This document shows, one piece after another, positions 45,152 to 52,025 of a stretch of DNA of 52,025 bases. This DNA comes from Acidobacteriota bacterium (GTDB lineage Bacteria > Acidobacteriota > Blastocatellia > Pyrinomonadales > Pyrinomonadaceae). Each line of letters begins with the position of its first letter. Positions within the stretch are counted from its first letter, which is position 1. The translations under genes and the position numbers were made by a program. The notes beneath the pieces were generated by a model that saw only the letters and a program-made list of their open reading frames with translations, was not told where the DNA came from and made no database searches. The DNA lies in the NCBI GenBank assembly GCA_020200135.1, contig JAIVJI010000101.1, positions 1 to 52,025 of the forward strand, given 5' to 3'.

Positions 45152-45727
45152 ATGAGCTGGAGCGACAACGACGGCGAGGACAGGACGATCTACAAGGTCG
45201 TCGTCAACCACGAGGAACAGTATTCGATATGGCCGGCCGACCGCGAGAACGCGCTCGGCTGGAACGACGCGGGCAAGTCGGGGACGAAGGCCGAGTGCCT
45301 CGACTACATCAAGGAGGTCTGGACCGACATGCGGCCGCTCAGCCTGCGCAAGAGGATGGAGGAGCTGGCTCAGAGTCCCCCGCCTCCGCTCCCGGAGCCA
45401 TCGGCCGAGGCCGCGCCGGAAGGCGACGACCTTGTCGAGCGCCTCTCGCAGGGCACGCACCCGGTCGAGGCGAGCCTTCGGCCGGAGAAGAGTGTGCAGG
45501 CGCTCAAAGAGTGCATCGAGCGCGGTTATGTTCACCTTAAATTCACGGGCACGCGCGGCGGCACGGAGCTGGGCGTGAGGCTCGAAAGCGACGCGGTCGC
45601 CTTCGACGACCGGGCCGGCTCGGTCAGGCTTGTCGGCGGGCTCACGCTCAACTACGTCAAGGTGCGCTGCGTCGCTGACCTTGACCTCAACACCCTCGCG
45701 GGCCAGGGCCGCTTGGAGAAGGCGTAG
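45152..45727 (+). CDS. MbtH-like protein fused to an unknown C-terminal domain
   Basis: A 191-residue protein. Residues 1-70 are a complete MbtH domain, which binds and stabilises NRPS adenylation domains: hallmark [47 protein letters not shown] Pro/Glu/Ala linker (about 75-95) joins it to a second domain of about 95 residues that I do not recognise, with alternating beta-type sequence: [52 protein letters not shown]. MbtH proteins are normally about 70 residues alone or fused to an NRPS. The ATG has a GAGGAGA site. It lies 37 bases after the hydroxylase gene. The extra domain might tether the adenylation domain to another enzyme of the pathway. Confidence 0.85.
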   Translation: MSWSDNDGEDRTIYKVVVNHEEQYSIWPADRENALGWNDAGKSGTKAECLDYIKEVWTDMRPLSLRKRMEELAQSPPPPLPEPSAEAAPEGDDLVERLSQGTHPVEASLRPEKSVQALKECIERGYVHLKFTGTRGGTELGVRLESDAVAFDDRAGSVRLVGGLTLNYVKVRCVADLDLNTLAGQGRLEKA

Positions 45728-45758
45728 AAGCAAACCCCTCAGGACAGGAGACCGAAGT

Positions 45759-46364
45759 ATGAGCGACCTGAAGCTGATAGAGGCCGTGAAGGCGGGCGAC
45801 CTCCCGGCCGTGAATGAGTTGATCGAAGCGGGCGCCGACCCCAACCAGCAGGACGAGCACGGCTGGACGCCGTTGAACTGGGCCGCCGGCAAGGGCGACG
45901 CGTCCCTCCTGAAGTCGCTGCTCGAACGTGGGGCCGACCTCTCCCGAGTCGGCCGCGACGAGCGCACGCCTTACATGATCGCGCTTGCGGCGGGCCACGC
46001 CGAGGCGGCACGGCTGCTCCGAGACGCCGGGGCCAAGTCGTCCGCGGATCAGGAGCGGCCCTACTGCAAGGCGGTCGTCTTGAAAGAGGTCCGCCGCTTC
46101 TCGGGCTGGGTCGAGGGCCGCATCAACTGGAAAGAGTCGTCTGACGAAGAGCGGCCCGAGGGCGGGCCGGACGCGCTCGCCGACGACGAGGTAGTCTTCC
46201 TCCATCAGGACTTCACCGTCACGCGCTCGATGTGGCCGGGCGAGAATGTCATCTTCAACAATGTGACGCCGGAGTGGCAGAAGTTCTGCCGCGACGAGTT
46301 GGACTTCAACCCGCCTGACGACCTCGACCTGCTCGCCGCCGCGCACGAGGAGAGCGTCAACTAA
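45759..46364 (+). CDS. Ankyrin-repeat protein with a C-terminal domain
   Basis: A 201-residue cytoplasmic protein. About three ankyrin repeats cover residues 5-97: AVKAGDLPAVNELIEAGADP, HGWTPLNWAAGKGDASLLKS and ERTPYMIALAAGHAEAARLL. The second half (100-201) is a separate, unrecognised domain with many acidic and aromatic residues, including VVFLHQDFTVTRSMWPGENV and WQKFCRDELDFNPPDDLDLL. ATG 45759 has an AGGAGA site. It lies between the MbtH gene (31 bases) and the NRPS (38 bases), so it is part of the operon. A scaffold or inhibitor role is a guess. Confidence 0.85.
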   Translation: MSDLKLIEAVKAGDLPAVNELIEAGADPNQQDEHGWTPLNWAAGKGDASLLKSLLERGADLSRVGRDERTPYMIALAAGHAEAARLLRDAGAKSSADQERPYCKAVVLKEVRRFSGWVEGRINWKESSDEERPEGGPDALADDEVVFLHQDFTVTRSMWPGENVIFNNVTPEWQKFCRDELDFNPPDDLDLLAAAHEESVN

Positions 46365-46402
46365 CCCCGCAGCCACACATCTCTTTTCGTCGTGAGGCGT
46401 CT

Positions 46403-49400
46403 TTGATTACCACGGGCCAGGAGACAAACTCTTCCCTCGGGACGAGCGAGGTGCGCGACGTGCTGACGCTGCTCGGCGAGCGTGCGCGGCGCCAACCCGA
46501 ACGGCCGGCCTACTTCTTCCTCGCCGACGGCGAGGCGGAGCAGTCGAGCCTGACCTACGCCGAGCTCAACGCGCAGGCGCACGCCGTGGCCGTGCGCCTG
46601 CGTGAGCTGGGCGCGGCGGGCGAGCGCGTCCTCCTGCTCTACCCGCCAGGGCTTGAGTCTGCGCGCCCTGCGCTGGCTGACGACCGACGAACTCGCCGCC
46701 GGCGAAGCCGTTGGCGAGCGGCTCACGCCCGCGCCCGACCCCGACGCGCTCGCCTACCTACAATACACCTCCGGCTCGACGGCCACGCCGAAGGGCATCA
46801 TGGTCAGCCACGGGAACCTCCTGCACAACTCCGCCTACCTCGACGCGGGCTGGCGCCACACGGGCGAGAGCCGCGTCGTCAGTTGGCTCCCGCACTTCCA
46901 CGACATGGGGCTCGTCTACGGCATCGTGCAGCCGCTCTACAAAGGCTTCCCGGCCTACCTCATGCCGCCGGCGGCCTTCCTCCAGCGGCCGATGCTCTGG
47001 CTCCGGGCCGTCTCCCGCTTCCGGGCCACGCACAGCACCGCGCCCAACTTCGCCTACGACCTCTGCGTCCGCAAGGCCGACGCGGCGGAGTGCGAGGGGC
47101 TCGACCTGAGCTGCTGGGAGGTGGCCGTCAACGGGGCGGAGCCCATCCGTCGCGCGACGCTCGAACAGTTCACGGAGACCTTCGCGCCCTACGGGTTCCG
47201 CGCCGAAGCCTTCTGCCCCGGCTACGGGCTGGCCGAGGCGACGCTCAAAGTCTCCGCCTCTCGCAAGGGCGACGCGCCCGTCTACTGCACGACGCAGGCG
47301 GCGGCGCTCGAACAGCACCGCGTCGTCCCGGCCGAAGACGGGGAAGCGCAGACGCAGACGTTAGTCGGTTGCGGGCGGCTCGCGCCGGAGCTGAAGATCG
47401 CCGTCGTCGACCCGGAGATGATGCGGCCTTGCGCGCCCGGCGAGGTCGGCGAAATCTGGGTCGCAGGCCCGAGCGTCGCGCTCGGCTACTGGAACCGCCC
47501 GGAAGAGACCGAGCAGACCTTCGGCGCCTACATGGGGGGCGGCGCGGAAGGCCCGTACCTGCGCACGGGCGACCTCGGCTTCGTCGTCGAGGGCGAACTC
47601 TACCTGACGGGCCGGCTCAAAGACCTCATCATCATCCGCGGGCGCAACCACTACCCGCAGGATGTGGAGCTGACGGCCGAGCAGAGCCACCCCGACTTGC
47701 GGCCGGGCTGCGGCGCGGCCTTCTCCGTCGAGGTCGCGGGCGAGGAGCGGCTCGTCATCGTGCAGGAGGTGAGGCGGCAGTACCGCGCCGAGCGCTTAGA
47801 GGAGGTGGTCGGGGCCATCCGCCGCGACGTGGCCGAGGCGCACGAGCTACAGGTCTATGCCGTCGTGCTGGTGAAGCCGGGCGGCATCCACAAGACTTCG
47901 AGCGGGAAGATTCAGCGCCACGCGTGCCGCGCCGGCTTCCTCGCCGGCCGCCTGAGCGTCGTCGGCCGGAGCGTCCTCGAAGAGACGGACGAGTCACAGG
48001 CGGCCGGCGAGCCGCCCGCGCGCGCCGACCTGCTCGCGGCAGAGGGCGAAGAGCGCCGTCGTCTGCTCGCCTCGGCCCTGCGCGAAAAGGCGGCGCGGCT
48101 CCTGAAGGTCTCGCCCGCGCACCTCTCGTCCCGGCGGCCTTTGAACACCTATGGCCTCGACTCGCTGGCGGCGCTGGAGATGGCCCACTGGGTCGAGACG
48201 CGCATGGGCCTGAGTCTTCAGACGACGAGCCTGCTCGCCGGAGCGGGCCTCGAAGAGTTGACGGACGAGTTGGTCAATCAGCTCGACTCGCCGGAGCCTG
48301 TGCGGGCAGCGGCCTTCGAGTTCCCGCGCCACACCATCGGCGAGCACCCGCTCTCTTACAACCAGCAGGCCCTCTGGCTCGTCCACCTGCTCGACCGCGA
48401 AGGCCCGGCCTACAACATCTCTTACACGGCGCGGGTCGGCGCCGGGGTGGATGCGTCGGCGCTGCGACGCGTCTGTCAGGCGCTCGTCTACCGCCACGCC
48501 TCTTTGCGGACGACCTACGCGGCGCGCGACGGCCAGCCCGTCCAGTTGATCCGCGAGCACCAGATCATCGACTTCGAGACGGTGGACGCTTCAGAGTTAG
48601 GCGACGAGGAGTTGAGTAGAAGGTTGGCGGCGGCGGCCGACCGGCCCTTCGACCTTGAAGGCGGCGGCGTGCTGCGCGTCCGTCTCTTCGAGCGCGCGGG
48701 CGGCGAGCACGTCCTACTCCTCACCGTCCACCATATCGCCTGCGACTTCTGGTCACTCGATCTGCTCGCCTCGGAGCTTCGCGCTCTCTTACAGGCCGAG
48801 GCCGAGGGGGCGAAGACGGCCACGGCCCCGCCCGAGCTGAACTACACGGACTTCACCTACTGGCAAGCCGACATGCTTGCAGGGCCCGAGGGCGAGCGGC
48901 TCTGGTCATACTGGCGCGAACAACTCGCGGGCGAGCTGCCCGTGCTAGACCTGCCGACCGACCGCCCGCGCCCGCCCGCGCAGTGCTATCAGGGCGCCGC
49001 GTACACTTTCGAGCTGGGCGAGGAACTCGGCCGGGAGCTGGCGGCATTCGCCGCGCGCGAGGGCGCGACTCTATACACCACGCTCTTGGCCTGCTTCTAC
49101 GTCCTGCTCTACCGCCACGGCGGGCAGGAAGACATTTTGGTCGGCTCGCCCACCTCGGGCCGCTGCCGGCCTGAGTTCAAGGATATCGTCGGTCACCTCG
49201 TCAACCCCGTCGTCCTGCGTGCGCGCCCCGAAGGCGCGGCAACCTTCAGGTCTTTCCTGCGCGAGGTGCGTGCGACTGTCGCGGGCGCGCTGGCCCATCA
49301 GAACTTCCCCTTCACGCTCCTTGCCGAGCGGCTCCAGCCGACGCGCGACCCGAGCCTCTCGCCGCTCTTCCAAGTCGCCTTCGCCTGGGAGAAGCCGCAA

Positions 49401-52025
49401 CTACTTCGGGCACAGGGCGAGGCGCGGCAGGCGGCGAACCGCGGGGCCGCCGACGGTCAGGCGGCCGAGCTGCATGACTTCCTCTGGCGGCAGGGAGGCG
49501 CGCCCTATGACCTGATGCTCGTCGCCCTGGACGAAGGCGACGCGCTCCGGCTCACCTTGCAGTACCGGACGGAACTGTTCGACGAGGCGCGTGTCGTGCG
49601 CATGGCGGGACACTTCCGCACGCTCGTTGCGGGCGTCGTCGAAGACCCGGCGCGGAAGCTTTCGGAACTGTCGCTGCTCGGCGAAGAGGAGCAGCGACAA
49701 CTCGTCATCGGCTGGAACCAGACGCGGGCCGGTTACGAACGAGACACTTGCCTCCACGAGTTGTTCGCGCGCCGGGCGGCCGACGCGGCCGACGCCATCG
49801 CTGCTCGCGACGAAGCGGGGCAAATCACTTACGCCGAACTCGACCGCCGTTCCAATCAACTCGCGCGCCGCCTGCGCCGCCTCGGCGTCGGCCCGGAAAG
49901 TGTAGTCGGCCTCTACCTCCCGCGGGGCGTGCGGCTCGTCGAGGCCGTGCTGGCGGTCTTGAAGGCCGGCGGCGCCTACCTGCCATTGGACACTACCTCG
50001 CCTGCGGAGCGGCTGCGGCTGATGGTCGAAGGCGCGGCCGCGCCCCTCGTGCTGACCGAGGCGGGCGGGCGGGAGAAGTTAGAGGGAGTCGGCGCGACGG
50101 TCGTTGATTTGGACGCGGAGGGCGTGCGCCTCGCGCGAGAATCAGCGGAGCCTTTCGCGCCGTGCGTGACGAGTGAGAATCTAGCTTACGTCATCTACAC
50201 CTCCGGCTCGACCGGGCGGCCGAAGGGCGTAGCGGTGTCGCACCGCGCGGTGGTCAATCTCCTGACTGACTTCGAGCGCAGGCAACCGCTCACGGCGGGC
50301 GAAGCGTGCAGCATGTGGACGAGCACGGGCTTCGACGTTTCCGTTTACGAACTCTTCTCCCCGCTCGCCGCCGGCGGTACGCTCCACTTCGTCCCCGAAC
50401 GCCTGCGCACGCGGGCGACCGACTTCCTGGACTGGCTGGAAGGCGAGCGCATCCAGAGCGCCTACGTGCCTCCCTTCATGCTGGCCGAACTCGCGGAGAG
50501 GCTGAAGGCGTCGGTCGCGCCCCGCCTCGCCCTCAAGCGGCTCCTGGTCGGCGTCGAACCCATCCCGGGACAGACGCTCGCTGAGATCGGCGCGCGCCTG
50601 CCCGGTCTCAGTATCATCAACGGCTACGGCCCGACCGAGGCGACCGTCTGCGCCACCCTCTACGACGTGGACGCCGCCGGGGGGTGCGTCGGCAACACGC
50701 CCATCGGCCGCCCCGTGCGGAACACGCAAGTCTACCTCCTCGACCGCGACCGAAACCCCGTGCAGGTCGGCACGGCCGGCGAACTTCACCTCGCCGGCGA
50801 AGGGCTAGCACGCGGCTACCTCGGCCTGCCCGAACTCACCGCGGAGCGGTTCGTGCCGTGCCCCTTCGCCGAAGGGGCCGGCGCGCGCATGTACCGAACC
50901 GGCGACCTCGCGCGCCACCTCGCGGACGGCAACGTCGAGTTCCTCGGCCGCGTGGACGAGCAGTTGAAGTTGCACGGCGTGCGCATCGAGCCGGGCGAGA
51001 TCGAGACGGTGCTAAACCAGTCGTCGGCCGTGCGCGACAGCGTCGTCATGGTCAGGCCCGACGCGCGCGGCGACAAGCGGCTGGTGGCCTACGTCGTGCC
51101 CTCGCCCGAACAGTCCGTTACGCCCTCGCAGCTGCGCCGCCACCTGCAAGGGAAGCTGCCCGGCTTTATGACGCCGTCGGCCTTCGTCCTGCTCGAAAGC
51201 CTCCCGCAGACGCGCAACGGCAAGATTGACCGCAACGCCCTGCCCGCGCCGCGCGAGCGTGATTACGGACAGGCAGACGGCTTCGTCGCGCCGCGGACGC
51301 CGGTTGAGGAGTTGCTGGCGGGCATCTGGCAGGAGGTCCTGGGCGTCGAGCGCGTCGGCGTCGAGGACGATTTCTTCGACCTCGGCGGTCACTCGCTTTT
51401 GGCGACGCAACTCACCTCACGCATCCGCCAGGCGATCGAGGTCGAGATTCCGCTCCCGGACTTCTTCGAGACGCCGAACGTCGCGGGGCTGGCCGAGAAG
51501 ATCGAGGCGGCCGTCCGCACGGGTGCAAGCCCGAAGCTGCCGCCCGTCGAGCGCGTCCCGAGAGAAGGCCCCGCGCCGCTCTCCTTCGCGCAGCGTCGGC
51601 TGTTGTTTCTGGAGCAGTTGGAGACGGGCACACCGCTCTACAACATCCCGCTGGCCCTGCGCCTGAGCGGCCACGTTAACCTCCACGCCCTTGAGGAGAG
51701 CGTGGGCGAACTGTGCAAACGTCACGAAGCGCTGCGCACGGCCTTCACCGACGAGCCGGAGCCGGCGCAGGTCGTTCACGCGGCGGAGCCGTTCAGCCTC
51801 GGGCTGGTTGACCTGAGCGGGCTGACAGCCGAGCACCAGACGGAGGCCGCGCGCAGGCTGATGAGGGAAGAGAGCGAGCGGCCCTTCGACCTCGGACGCG
51901 TGCCGCTGCTGCGGGTGCGGGTATTGAGGGTGAGCGGGCGGCGGCACCTGCTGCTGCTGAGCCTCCACCACCTGGTCTGCGACGGCTGGTCGCTGCGGCT
52001 CCTGCTCTCGGAGTTGGGCGAACTC
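46403..52025 (+). CDS. Nonribosomal peptide synthetase FAAL-PCP-C-A-PCP-C (partial; FAAL interrupted)
   Basis: A multidomain synthetase running past the window edge. It starts at TTG 46403 with the N-terminus of a fatty acyl-AMP ligase (VRDVLTLLGERARRQPERPA). Near 46657 the frame changes and about 75-90 expected residues are absent; a second frame continues LRALRWLTTDE to the end of the window. FAAL hallmarks follow: YTSGSTATPKG (46764) and SWLPHFHDMGLVYG. Then PCP1 (GLDSL; Ser codon 48162), C1 (HHIACDFWS, 48729-48755), A (YTSGSTGRPKGVAV near 50196; FDVSVYELF; NGYGPTEATVC; TRNGKIDR), PCP2 (GGHSL; Ser codon 51393) and the start of C2 (HHLVCDGWS, 51966). It should load a fatty acid and build a lipopeptide. 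By alignment to GrsA from memory the A-domain code reads D-V-Y-Y-L-G-G-V-C-K; I do not assign a substrate. As written, the FAAL would be cut off. Confidence 0.9.

Overview
The window is GC-rich bacterial chromosome, most likely from an Acidobacteriota species (Blastocatellia/Pyrinomonadaceae-like). The strongest pointer is the 803-residue stand-alone MacB/FtsX-type permease of the kind abundant in acidobacteria. Housekeeping genes sit in short, tightly packed units. This assignment is inference from gene content and has not been tested against a database.

Region 1 (1-22 kb) is mostly + strand. It holds a single-chain type ISP-like restriction-modification enzyme with an AT-rich core, a phased 20-21-bp repeat array, birA / glycosyltransferase / coaX, two small unknown or membrane proteins, an RlmD-type rRNA methyltransferase, a secreted GH13 amylase-family enzyme, a secreted M28 peptidase and comEC. 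On the minus strand lie a secreted repeat protein, a glycerate 2-kinase and a ComEA-like lipoprotein. Several long inverted repeats punctuate the gaps, at 4328-4433, 8001-8123, 15101-15160 and 17586-17665. Three DnaA-box-like 9-mers sit beside an AT-rich stretch at 22.1 kb.

Region 2 (22-31 kb) is entirely minus strand: ftsK, a gene-fusion scar joining an unknown lipid/membrane protein to an SdpI fragment, prfB with a textbook +1 programmed frameshift, lnt, a small NfeD-like protein and a TPR protein.

Region 3 (31.4-34.35 kb) is a gene graveyard. It contains a degenerate tRNA-Glu, a decayed cassette-like gene followed by an integron attC-like site, two minus-strand genes that each appear to carry one frameshift, and remnants of IS630- and IS6-family transposases.

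Region 4 (34.35-52 kb, running off the end) is a natural-product locus with two divergent arms. The minus arm encodes an export-type permease, an Sfp-type phosphopantetheinyl transferase, a LanB-like protein with only the aminoacyl-transfer (dehydratase N) part, and a broken TfdA/SyrP-like dioxygenase. The plus arm encodes an RfaH/LoaP-like NusG paralogue behind a ~670-nt leader, a CmlA-like diiron beta-hydroxylase, an MbtH protein fused to an unknown domain, an ankyrin protein and an NRPS of order FAAL-PCP-C-A-PCP-C... The predicted product is a beta-hydroxylated lipopeptide. Pairing a LanB/PEARL-like enzyme with a FAAL-NRPS line is the most unusual aspect of the window. Both the FAAL domain and the dioxygenase carry internal deletions with frame changes. 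These are either pseudogenisation or assembly collapse, and raw reads are needed to decide between the two.
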